Made by a program: the position numbers and the translations under genes
Part shown: positions 1 through 6,811 of the stretch, one piece after another
Layout of the letters: each line of letters opens with the position of its first letter
Numbering within the stretch: position 1 is the stretch's first letter
DNA from: Acidobacteriota bacterium
Lineage (GTDB): Bacteria; Acidobacteriota; Terriglobia; Terriglobales; Acidobacteriaceae
Assembly (NCBI GenBank): GCA_021802085.1
Contig: JAKAAZ010000181.1
Coordinates: 1-7,304, forward strand
Reading direction: 5' to 3'
DNA: 7,304 bases
Notes under the pieces: model-generated
Databases searched by the model: none
Told to the model about the DNA's origin: nothing
Seen by the model: the letters and a program-made list of their open reading frames with translations, nothing else

Positions 1-49
1 GAAATAAAAGAGTCTGGTTGACCGTGTCAGAAATGAAGTTCTGGCCCAT
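1..49 (-). mobile_element. Possible 5' end of a transposase gene (partial, runs off left edge)
   Basis: On the minus strand an ATG at 49-47 opens a frame that stays open to the window edge and begins MGQNFISDTVNQTLLF. This resembles the N-termini I remember for IS5/IS1182-like transposases, which often start M-G-x-N/A-F, followed by a D/N-Q-x-L-L pattern just before a PPSL-D/R-WLPE motif. Only 16 residues are visible, so the assignment rests on a short resemblance. No Shine-Dalgarno is seen; the upstream sequence on that strand is T-rich, and a G-rich stretch (complement of 78-92) could belong to an IS terminus. A chance frame is a real alternative. Confidence 0.25.
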
Positions 50-602
50 GAATTAAAACTAAAACAAAACGCCCCACCCCTGCTGTAGACTCCGTCACCA
101 ATCTATGCCCGACACACTCCTAGATTCCCTTTTAGAGAGGGAGGAATCGGCGTACACAACCTTTCTATTTCTAAGGGATACGTTTTGCGCGGGCAAGGTC
201 AAAACGTCTTATGCACTGCTCAGTCCACGTCGGCAGGCCCAAGTCAGCGGCAAAGGGGAGGCGAAGAGATCGGGAACCTCTATCGCAAGGAAGGGCTTAC
301 CAAGTCAGAGATCGCTAGATAGCAGTACTTCACTCGGCATACCTACACCTGCACGAGCTTTTCACTTTCTCCTTTAGAAATAATCGTTTTATCTTCCAAA
401 ACGTCTCGGACACGATCATTTTTCCATCGGAATCCACTACCAAGTTTCCTACAATTCTCATTGCATGCAAACATGCTCGGCAACAGGAGAAGCAAGCACG
501 CTAACTATTGTCCCGACGTGGACACATACAGAGTCCCAAGGATTCAACGGATGGATTTCACGCTGTACTATTTGGGACTGTTTCCAATGAAAGGAAAACC
601 TC
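50..602. other. Intergenic region without a supportable complete gene
   Basis: This stretch of about 550 bases looks more AT-rich than the genes to its right and holds no frame I recognise as a complete protein. One 90-codon + frame (105-377) has no ribosome site and a low-complexity Ser/Arg/Leu composition, so I do not call it. A helix-turn-helix-like phrase occurs in another frame at 260-319 and ends at a TAG (see findings). No tRNA, rRNA, tandem repeat or CRISPR structure was seen. The promoter for the downstream isomerase gene should lie here, but I could not identify one with confidence. Confidence 0.5.
591..595 (+). promoter_or_regulatory. Ribosome binding site of the isomerase gene
   Basis: AAGGA lies seven bases before the ATG at 603. 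It supports that start over the earlier out-of-frame ATG at 587. Confidence 0.6.
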
Positions 603-1283
603 ATGAAGAGATCTGCTATTAACAGGTGCATTGCTGAAGCCAGTGCGTTCTTTGCGGAGAACCGTTTTCTCTTGCCGCCGTATGCTGATTGGACACCGGA
701 AGAATGGCAACAACACGGCAGTGAAGCGGATGAGATTCGCACGAACCGATTGGGGTGGGATGTTACCGATTTCAATTCAGGACGGTTTGAGTCCATAGGA
801 CTCACGCTGTTTACGCTTCGCAATGGATCGTTGGCCGACGGCAAAGCCTCCAAAATCTATGCTGAAAAAATCATGTTCGTCCGGCAGGATCAGGTCACAC
901 CTTTTCACTACCATGTCCGCAAAACCGAGGACATCATTAACCGGGGTGGCAGAGGAACAGGCCGCTTAGTAGTGCAACTCTACAATTCAGCCGGAGATGG
1001 AGAATTTGCGCAAAGCCCCATTTCCGTGACTTGCGATGGAATTCGACGTCAGGTCGAACCCGGAGGCACTGTGGTTCTGGGGCCGGGCGAGTCCATCACG
1101 TTGACTCCATATCTTTATCACGCGTTTTATGCGATTGATGGCCATGGGCTTATTGGCGAAGTCTCTTCCGTCAACGACGACGCTACGGACAACTATTTCA
1201 AAGAACCACTCCCCAGATATCCAGAGATTGTGGAAGATGAGCCGCCGTTTCGCGTGCTTTGCAATGAATATCGGATGACATAA
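603..1283 (+). CDS. D-lyxose ketol-isomerase family cupin (D-lyxose/D-mannose isomerase type)
   Basis: This 226-residue protein matches the D-lyxose isomerase cupin family in length and motifs. Characterised members interconvert D-lyxose and D-xylulose, and often D-mannose and D-fructose, using Mn2+ or a similar divalent metal in the cytoplasm. The cupin metal site is visible as H102 and H104 in FHYHVRKTED, E109 in the same motif, and H173 in YLYHAFYAI, corresponding to the His-His-Glu-His set known for the family. The N-terminal segment (about residues 1-50) has the family's R-x-x-I and DW-TP-E-W features, and no signal peptide is seen. The ATG at 603 has a good ribosome site. The gene ends 25 bases before the oxidase remnant, so the two were probably cotranscribed. 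The fold and enzyme class are secure. The true sugar is uncertain, because cupin isomerases of this group can act on other aldoses. Confidence 0.88.
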   Translation: MKRSAINRCIAEASAFFAENRFLLPPYADWTPEEWQQHGSEADEIRTNRLGWDVTDFNSGRFESIGLTLFTLRNGSLADGKASKIYAEKIMFVRQDQVTPFHYHVRKTEDIINRGGRGTGRLVVQLYNSAGDGEFAQSPISVTCDGIRRQVEPGGTVVLGPGESITLTPYLYHAFYAIDGHGLIGEVSSVNDDATDNYFKEPLPRYPEIVEDEPPFRVLCNEYRMT

Positions 1284-1297
1284 GCATGCGCCGCAAC

Positions 1298-1304
1298 GGG
1301 GGAG
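1298..1304 (+). promoter_or_regulatory. Ribosome binding site before the GTG start of the oxidase remnant
   Basis: GGGGGAG sits four bases before GTG 1309, supporting GTG over the in-frame ATG at 1336, which has no purine-rich site in front of it. Confidence 0.5.
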
Positions 1305-1308
1305 AGTA

Positions 1309-1623
1309 GTGGCAGTAGCCGTCGCGCCTGTTGAAATGCCGAGTACAACCGCCAATACGCTCAGCCCCGGTGAGATCGGGGAGCATCTGCGGTCTTTCAT
1401 CGATCCGGCGCGCATTCTTACACGGCCGATCGACAGGGTTGCCTTTGCCTCCGATGCCAGCCTATATCGTCTGGTACCCCGGGCTGTGGTTCAACCCATC
1501 AGCACAGAGGAGGTTCGTCAAATCTTCCAGTACAGTCGCGAGAAGCGGGTTCCACTCACCTTTCGCTGTGGTGGAACCAGCCTCTCCGCTCACCCCACGC
1601 CAGAGGATCGTTGTGCGCCGTGA
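1309..1623 (+). pseudogene. N-terminal fragment of an FAD-linked D-lactate dehydrogenase-type oxidase
   Basis: The frame starts at GTG 1309 and encodes the beginning of a PCMH-type FAD-binding domain (FAD_binding_4 family). The tell-tale stretches are DRVAFASDASLYRLVPRAVV (residues 42-61), STEEVRQIF (65-73) and FRCGGTSLS (85-93). In intact relatives the last motif continues as GTSLSGQ and leads into the rest of the flavin domain. Here the homology stops at residue 93, near base 1588, and after eleven unrelated residues the frame hits TGA at 1621-1623. Immediately after the break a different frame carries the Fe-S end of the same kind of protein, so the two pieces are halves of one gene with the middle removed. 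This fragment lacks most of the FAD-binding domain and the whole FAD-oxidase C domain and cannot work as an oxidase. Confidence 0.8.
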
Positions 1624-1624
1624 A

Positions 1625-2776
1625 ATGCAGCGCCTGAAAGATGCCGGTGCGGACCACGCCGTATACGATGCGCTTAGCCGCGATTTTCCATACATGGTCC
1701 TGGACACCTGCGCCGTGGACGGCCTTTGCGCCACAGCCTGCCCGGTCACCATTGACACGGGTACGCTCACCAAACGCTTTCGGCAGTTGCGCCATACCGA
1801 GCTGGCCAACCGCATCGCCGTGGCTGTGGCAAAGAGCATGTCGCTGACGGAGATGGTCGCCCGTTTCGCCTTGCGTATGGGCCATACTGTGCAGAAGGTG
1901 CTCGGCCCCCAATTCATGTGCGACGTCACGAAAATTCTGGACAAGGCCTCCCGTTCGGTTATGGACGAGGCCTTCTGGCAATGGTCTGCGGAGATGCCGC
2001 GCTCACGCAAGGGCGCGCTCCCCGTGCGCCCGCAGGCGAATGCGGAAGCGATCTATTTTCCCGCGTGTATCTCCCGCATCATGGGCGCGCTTCCCGGCGA
2101 AGCGCAGGAGATCAGCGTGATGCAGGCATTTTTGAACATCGCTGAACGGGCGGGCGTCCAGCTTTATGTGCCAGGGGACATCGAGGGCAATTGTTGCGGG
2201 GTTCCATTCTCTTCCAAGGGATTTGAGGCGGCGCACCGCGTTGCGGTCAACCGCACGATCGAGAATTTCTCCCGCTGGTCCAATGGCGGCAAGCTGCCAA
2301 TCGTGGTCGAGACTAGCCCCTGCACCTACGGACTCAGGACGGCCCATGCTTATCTCAGGCCGGAAAACAGGCAGAAGTTTGAGAGGCTCACCATCCTGGA
2401 TTCGGTGGAGTTTGCGCACGACCGTCTGCTGCCCAGTCTGCCGGTCCATCGCAATGTCCGCTCTGTCGCGCTGCATCCGGTCTGCTCAGCCACCAAAATG
2501 GCGATTGTGCCCAAACTTATCCGCATCGCCGAGGCCTGTAGTGAAATTGTGCTGGTCCCGCGGGACGCAGGATGCTGCGCCTTCGCAGGGGACCGTGGGT
2601 TTCTTTTCCCGGAGTTGACGGCATCCGCCAGTAGCATCGAAGCCGCTCAGGCTACGGCGGAAGATCACGACGGGTACTTTTCCAGCAGCCGGACCTGCGA
2701 AATCGGCATGACGCGCGCGACCGGCAAGGTCTACCGCTCCTATCTGCACCTGCTGGACTATGCTTCACGGCCGTGA
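1625..2776 (+). pseudogene. C-terminal Fe-S/CCG half of the same FAD and Fe-S oxidase (YdiJ/GlcD-GlcF fusion type)
   Basis: The coding match begins before this ATG, around base 1590, with PLTPRQRIV in the frame that includes ATG 1625. That phrase normally sits at the join between the flavin domain and the Fe-S domain. From M1 at 1625 the 383 residues carry a ferredoxin-like motif C29-x5-C35-x3-C39-P (DTCAVDGLCATACP). Two cysteine-rich CCG-type modules follow: C148, C190-C191 and C233, then C287, C317-C318 and C358. The family-typical ending has SSSRTCEIGMTRATG. Relatives are about 930-1020 residues long and oxidise D-lactate or other D-2-hydroxyacids, passing electrons to the respiratory chain. 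Here only the electron-transfer part survives. It has no further frameshift or stop, so the damage is recent, or the piece is still made: the upstream TGA (1621-1623) and this ATG lie one base apart, which would allow reinitiation. An assembly error is the other explanation. Confidence 0.75.
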
Positions 2777-3012
2777 AATGGAGGAGACTTTGCGTAAATT
2801 AAAAGCAACTGATGGAGAACCGGATTGTACTATTCTGAGAGCGTTATCTGCCCTTCCGGCCACAGTGGCGGGCTTGGTCTTGGGCAACCGCTCAAGAGAA
2901 GCACAGTGTGCGGGGTTCAGCACTAAAAAGGAGATTCCTGAGTAGATCTTGCCGCGTCGGCTGCAAGCCAACGATCTAAAATACACCTTCACAGAAATGA
3001 GCTATTGCCATT

Positions 3013-3017
3013 GAGGA
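3013..3017 (+). promoter_or_regulatory. Ribosome binding site of the aldehyde dehydrogenase gene
   Basis: GAGGA lies six bases before ATG 3024 and decides this start over the in-frame ATG at 3102, which would remove the usual N-terminal segment. Confidence 0.6.
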
Positions 3018-3023
3018 AACCAC

Positions 3024-4496
3024 ATGAAAAGTGAACTTTACGCAAGCGTCCAAGAATTCCTTGCCAAGCCGCTGCCTCATCACATCGGCGGCCAGACACA
3101 CATGAGCGCAACCGAACAAGTCATCAATCCATCGGATGGGTCGGTCCTCGCCGACGTTGCGATGGGCGGCGCGGAGGAAATCGACCTCGCAGTCACAGCG
3201 GCAGAAGAAGCGTTTCCCGCCTGGTCGGCCTTGCACCTCAACGACCGAGCGCTGTTGCTGCATCGCTTTGCCGATGCGCTGGAGAAGCACTCCGCTGAGC
3301 TGGCACAACTGGAGTCGCTCGATGTTGGCAAGGCCATCACCGCTGCCGAAGGTTTTGACGTCCCCTTTGGCATTGAATGCTTTCGCTACTATGCTGGCCT
3401 CATTCCGCGCGCGCAGTACAGCATCCCGCTCGATATCCAAGGCTTCGATGCCCGCATCTGGCGCGCTCCCTACGGAGTCTGCGGCTTCATCTTCCCCTGG
3501 AACTTTCCATTCACGCTGCTCAGCTGGGGCATTGCTCCGGCGCTCGCCGCAGGCAACACCGTGGTTGTCAAACCTTCTGAAGTGACTCCGCTTACGACGT
3601 TGTACGTGGCTCAACTTGCATCGGAAGCCGGTCTGCCTCCCGGCGTGTTGAATGTCGTTACAGGCAATGGTTCCAAGGCCGGCGCCGCGCTCGCATCGCA
3701 TCCGCGCATCAAGCACATGTCGTTCACCGGATCGCCGGCAGTGGGCAAGAGGATCGGCGAAGCTTGCGGAGGCAACCTCGTCCCCTGCAAACTCGAACTC
3801 GGCGGGAAGGGCGCAGCGGTGGTCTTCGAGGACGCAGACGTGGATTCCACTGCGGCGCAGCTTGCCGGGGCCATCACTATGAACACCGGGCAGGTGTGTT
3901 GCACGGCAACGCGCTGGATGGTCCACGAAAAAATCTATGACCGCTTTGTCGACAAGGTGATTGCAGCGTTGCGGCAAACGAAGATTGGCCCCGGCTTGGA
4001 TCGCGAAACGCAGATGGGCCCGCTCGTCAGTGAGATCCAGCGGCAGCGCGTGCTTGGGTATCTCGATCGCGGCAAGCAGAGTGGAGCAAGGGCTGTCCTC
4101 GATGGTGGCGTGACTGCACCAGCAGGGGTGGAAAAAGGTTTCTATGTCGCACCTGCTCTGCTGGAAGGGACAGATGACAATGTCTGCTGCCGCGAGGAGA
4201 TATTCGGGCCTTGCGCGTATCTGCTGCGCTTCAAAGATGAACAGTCTGTCATTGCGCAAGTGAATAAGCTCGCCTATGGTTTGGCGAACAGTGTCTGGAG
4301 CGCGGATCTAGAACGGGCAAACCGGGTAGCCGAGCGCATGGTTGCGGGAAACAGTTGGATCAACGCGCATAATCTCTTCGCGTATGGCTTGCCTTATGGC
4401 GGTGTGAACTTGAGCGGGTTAGGCGGCGGAGTGAACAGCCCGCAGACATTTTACGATTATCTGCGCGCGCAAACCATTGCCCGTTCCCTTAGTTAA
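3024..4496 (+). CDS. NAD(P)-dependent aldehyde dehydrogenase (ALDH superfamily)
   Basis: At 490 residues this is a full-length ALDH, oxidising an aldehyde to the acid with NAD(P)+ in the cytoplasm. All landmark residues are present: N160 in FPWNFPF (oxyanion hole), K183 in VVKPSE (cofactor), the FTGSPAVG loop (234-241), the general-base E258 in LELGGKG, the catalytic C292 in NTGQVCCT, and E392 in EEIFGP (cofactor ribose). The N-terminus has the usual IGG...INPSDG order. It resembles the betaine/hydroxy-aldehyde dehydrogenase branch rather than CoA-acylating or semialdehyde-phosphate types, but substrate cannot be read from sequence. It is the first gene of a tight unit: its TAA is followed directly by the kinase ATG, in the same reading frame. 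A likely role is making the acid that the kinase and enolase-like enzyme then use. Catalytic class is very sure; substrate unknown. Confidence 0.93.
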   Translation: MKSELYASVQEFLAKPLPHHIGGQTHMSATEQVINPSDGSVLADVAMGGAEEIDLAVTAAEEAFPAWSALHLNDRALLLHRFADALEKHSAELAQLESLDVGKAITAAEGFDVPFGIECFRYYAGLIPRAQYSIPLDIQGFDARIWRAPYGVCGFIFPWNFPFTLLSWGIAPALAAGNTVVVKPSEVTPLTTLYVAQLASEAGLPPGVLNVVTGNGSKAGAALASHPRIKHMSFTGSPAVGKRIGEACGGNLVPCKLELGGKGAAVVFEDADVDSTAAQLAGAITMNTGQVCCTATRWMVHEKIYDRFVDKVIAALRQTKIGPGLDRETQMGPLVSEIQRQRVLGYLDRGKQSGARAVLDGGVTAPAGVEKGFYVAPALLEGTDDNVCCREEIFGPCAYLLRFKDEQSVIAQVNKLAYGLANSVWSADLERANRVAERMVAGNSWINAHNLFAYGLPYGGVNLSGLGGGVNSPQTFYDYLRAQTIARSLS

Positions 4497-5513
4497 ATGA
4501 GCAGTACAGCTAACTTCCTCGATGTACTCCGCCGCAACGGTCACGTTCTTGATTCGCAGGCGCGACTTGCGCCATTGAGCGGCGGAGTATCGAGCGAGAT
4601 ATACCTTGTGGAGGATGGCGAAAAAAGGTTCGTGGTGAAGCGGGCGCTGCCGAAGTTGAGGGTCAAAGACAACTGGTTCGCAGATGTCAGCCGGAACGCA
4701 AGCGAGCGGGATTATATTGCATGCGTGAGCCGGATGATGCCCGGCACCGTGCCGCAGCTCTATTTTTCCTGCCCAGGTGAAGGCTACTTCGGGATGGAGT
4801 TTTTAGACCAAAGCTTCACCAACTGGAAAGATCTGCTGCTTGCCGGCCAGCTCCGCATCAGGCACGCCGAGCTCGCCGGCAATATCCTTGGTGAAATCCA
4901 TCGCCGAACAGCTTGTGCCGACGGACTGCGGAGTCAGTTCGACACTACGGCTAATTTTCACCAGCTTCGCGTTGAGCCGTATCTGCTGACAACGGGAGCA
5001 AGGCATCCCGCGCTGCAAGCAATCTTTGATGCCGAGGCCCGGCGGATCGAGGCCACGCGTGAGGCGCTCGTACACGGGGATTTCAGTCCAAAGAATATCT
5101 TGATTAGCGGCGATCGTATGGTGCTGCTCGACTGCGAGGTAGCATGGTATGGCGATCCAGCCTTCGATGTTGCATTTTTGTTGAATCACCTGTTTCTAAA
5201 ATCGCTGTATCACGCGCGGAAGGCTTTAGAACTTGAAGCCATGGTGGATGTGTTCTGGCGCGCTTACGTGCGGAACTGCTCCAATGCGGATGCCAATCAG
5301 ATGGAAAAGCGGCTCGTGCCATTACTCCTGATGTTGCTGCTGGCGCGTGTAGATGGCAAATCGCCTGTCGAATACCTCACGTCGCGCAAGCAGGAATTCA
5401 TTCGAACCTTCGTACATCAACACCTGCCGTCGCCCCCGGATAGCGTTGCCGAAATGTGCGACATCTGGTTCCCAGCTATCGTCGCATCGGATTTAACTGA
5501 GGGCAATGCATGA
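4497..5513 (+). CDS. APH-fold small-molecule kinase (aminoglycoside phosphotransferase family)
   Basis: This 338-residue protein has the protein-kinase-like APH fold. The ATP site is built from a Gly-rich turn LSGGVSSEIYLV (28-38), the ATP-binding lysine K48 in FVVKRAL, and the helix-C glutamate E70 in ASERDYI. The catalytic loop is H193-G-D195 to N200 (VHGDFSPKN), and the metal-binding aspartate is D212 in VLLDCEVAWYGDPAFD. The C-terminal part is mainly helical with a Leu-rich stretch at 274-283. Family members phosphorylate hydroxyls of sugars, choline, methylthioribose, homoserine or aminoglycosides. With an aldehyde dehydrogenase before it and an enolase-like gene after it, a metabolic substrate such as a hydroxyacid is more likely than an antibiotic (inference). 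No Shine-Dalgarno precedes the ATG, which directly follows the ALDH stop, so translation probably depends on coupling. The last four bases (ATGA) overlap the next gene's start. Confidence 0.88.
   Translation: MSSTANFLDVLRRNGHVLDSQARLAPLSGGVSSEIYLVEDGEKRFVVKRALPKLRVKDNWFADVSRNASERDYIACVSRMMPGTVPQLYFSCPGEGYFGMEFLDQSFTNWKDLLLAGQLRIRHAELAGNILGEIHRRTACADGLRSQFDTTANFHQLRVEPYLLTTGARHPALQAIFDAEARRIEATREALVHGDFSPKNILISGDRMVLLDCEVAWYGDPAFDVAFLLNHLFLKSLYHARKALELEAMVDVFWRAYVRNCSNADANQMEKRLVPLLLMLLLARVDGKSPVEYLTSRKQEFIRTFVHQHLPSPPDSVAEMCDIWFPAIVASDLTEGNA
5499..5503 (+). promoter_or_regulatory. Ribosome binding site of the enolase-like gene, inside the kinase gene
   Basis: GAGGG lies six bases before ATG 5510, supporting this start over the out-of-frame ATG at 5506. 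The start codon overlaps the kinase stop as ATGA. Confidence 0.5.
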
Positions 5514-6811
5514 AGATCACATCGATCAAAGCCTGGCAGATCTTTGACTCGCGCGGCCTGCCCACCGTGGAAGCGGAAGTGACTCTGGCGAACGGAGTGC
5601 GGGGCCGCGGCATCACCCCATCGGGGATTTCCACGGGACAATTCGAGGCACTGGAATTGCGCGACGGTGACCCAAAGCGCTTTCGCGGGAAATCGGTATT
5701 CAAAGCCATCGCCAACATCCAAAACGAAATCGCACCGGCACTGTACGGCACCAGCGTATTCGACCAGGCTGTGCTCGATAACAAGCTCATCGAACTCGAT
5801 GGCACGTCGAACAAAAGCCGACTGGGTGCGAATGCGATCTTGCCCGTGTCGATGGCCGCCGCGAACGCCGCTGCGACGGCGCGGAATGAACCCTTGCACG
5901 CATACCTCGGTGAAGGAAAAGGTACGCTTCTGCCGGTCCCGGAAATTCAAATTATCGGGGGCGGTGCACACGCCAACTGGCGTACCGATGTGCAGGACTT
6001 TCTACTGATCGCGACAGGGGCTCGGAACCTTGAAGAAGTCCTGGAAGTTACTCACAATGTCTACCACGCAGCAGGGGACATCCTACGCAGCCGCAAAAAA
6101 TACTTTGGCGTGGCGGACGAAGGCGGCTTTTGGCCGGAATTTGAGCGGAACGAGGATGCGTTGGATCTGCTGGTGGAAGCGATTTGCAGAGCGGGTTATA
6201 CCCCGGGGCGGGAAGCAAGCATTGCGCTGGATATTGCGGCGAGCGATCTCTATAGCGTGGAAAAGGGCCGCTACCTATTCAACCTTGAGAATCGCGAATT
6301 CACATCGAGCGAGTTCATCGGGGTAATGGCGGATTGGTGCGATCGCTTTCCAATTGTTTCGATAGAAGATCCACTGGCCGATACAGACTGGGACGGCTGG
6401 CGCGAAATTGTTGGGACACTGGGGAGCAGGATCCAGATCGTCGGGGATGACTTGTTCACGACGAATACGCAGCGCATCTCGACCGGCATTGAGAAATGCG
6501 CGGCCAATGCCGTGCTTATCAAATTGAACCAAATTGGAACCGTCACAGAGGCCATTGAGGCGATTCATCTGGCGCAATCGGCGGGTTGGCAGTCGATCGT
6601 CTCAGCGCGCTCGGGCGAAACGGAAGACGCGTTCATCTCTCATCTCGCTGTAGCGACAAATGCGGGACAGCTCAAAGTCGGTTCGTTCTCGCGCAGCGAG
6701 CGGATGGTGAAGTGGAACGAGTTGCTCCGCATTCAGCGCGACCTCGGCGCACGCGCAGAGTTCATTGGCTTCCTGAAGCCAAAGCAGGTGTGCGAGAGAA
6801 AGAAGAAGTAA
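5510..6811 (+). CDS. Enolase paralogue with altered active site (annotated by homology as phosphopyruvate hydratase)
   Basis: The 433-residue protein is a full-length member of the enolase family, whose standard reaction is 2-phosphoglycerate to phosphoenolpyruvate. By alignment from memory to yeast enolase it keeps the mobile-loop serine S41 (S39), H154 (H159), E204 in DEGGF (E211), metal ligands D241, E286 and the GDDLF aspartates (D246, E295, D320), the base K338 in IKLNQIG (K345), R367-S368 (R374-S375) and K389 (K396). Two catalytic positions differ: A366 replaces H373 (VSARSGETED instead of VSHRSGETED), and D163 replaces E168 (QDF instead of QEF). Other signature changes are DSRGLP for DSRGNP, PSGIST for PSGAST, ILPVS for ILGVS and GGFWPE for GGFAPN. 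The C-terminus carries a basic tail (KPKQVCERKKK). Membership in the family is certain. The changes and the operon with a kinase argue for a different or modified substrate; reduced-activity glycolytic enolase is the alternative. Confidence 0.9.
   Translation: MKITSIKAWQIFDSRGLPTVEAEVTLANGVRGRGITPSGISTGQFEALELRDGDPKRFRGKSVFKAIANIQNEIAPALYGTSVFDQAVLDNKLIELDGTSNKSRLGANAILPVSMAAANAAATARNEPLHAYLGEGKGTLLPVPEIQIIGGGAHANWRTDVQDFLLIATGARNLEEVLEVTHNVYHAAGDILRSRKKYFGVADEGGFWPEFERNEDALDLLVEAICRAGYTPGREASIALDIAASDLYSVEKGRYLFNLENREFTSSEFIGVMADWCDRFPIVSIEDPLADTDWDGWREIVGTLGSRIQIVGDDLFTTNTQRISTGIEKCAANAVLIKLNQIGTVTEAIEAIHLAQSAGWQSIVSARSGETEDAFISHLAVATNAGQLKVGSFSRSERMVKWNELLRIQRDLGARAEFIGFLKPKQVCERKKK

Noticed and set aside
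105..377. 90-codon + strand frame in the left intergenic region
   Set aside because: No ribosome site, low-complexity Ser/Arg/Leu composition and no recognisable family.
543..571. Possible promoter, TTCAAC and TACTAT with 17-base spacing, before the isomerase gene
   Set aside because: Only three and four of six bases match the sigma-70 consensus, and the organism's promoter type is unknown.
1462..2010. Minus-strand frames opposite the oxidase remnant
   Set aside because: The + strand carries clear flavin- and Fe-S-protein motifs here; the antisense frames have none.
2760..2945. 61-codon + strand frame between the oxidase remnant and the ALDH gene (also startable at ATG 2778 or TTG 2790)
   Set aside because: It begins inside the oxidase gene. 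The only purine-rich site (GGAGGAG at 2780-2786) lies after ATG 2778 and just three bases before TTG 2790, too close to serve it. The product has no recognisable features, so the 247-base spacer is left without a gene.
2976..4259. Long minus-strand open frame (427 codons) opposite the aldehyde dehydrogenase gene
   Set aside because: It lies wholly antisense to a gene with every ALDH motif. Its translation is rich in Arg, His, Cys and Ala without domains, as expected for the shadow of GC-rich coding DNA.
4497..5513. Reading the kinase as an aminoglycoside resistance gene
   Set aside because: The APH fold is shared by many metabolic kinases, and the tight operon with an aldehyde dehydrogenase and an enolase-like enzyme points to metabolism.
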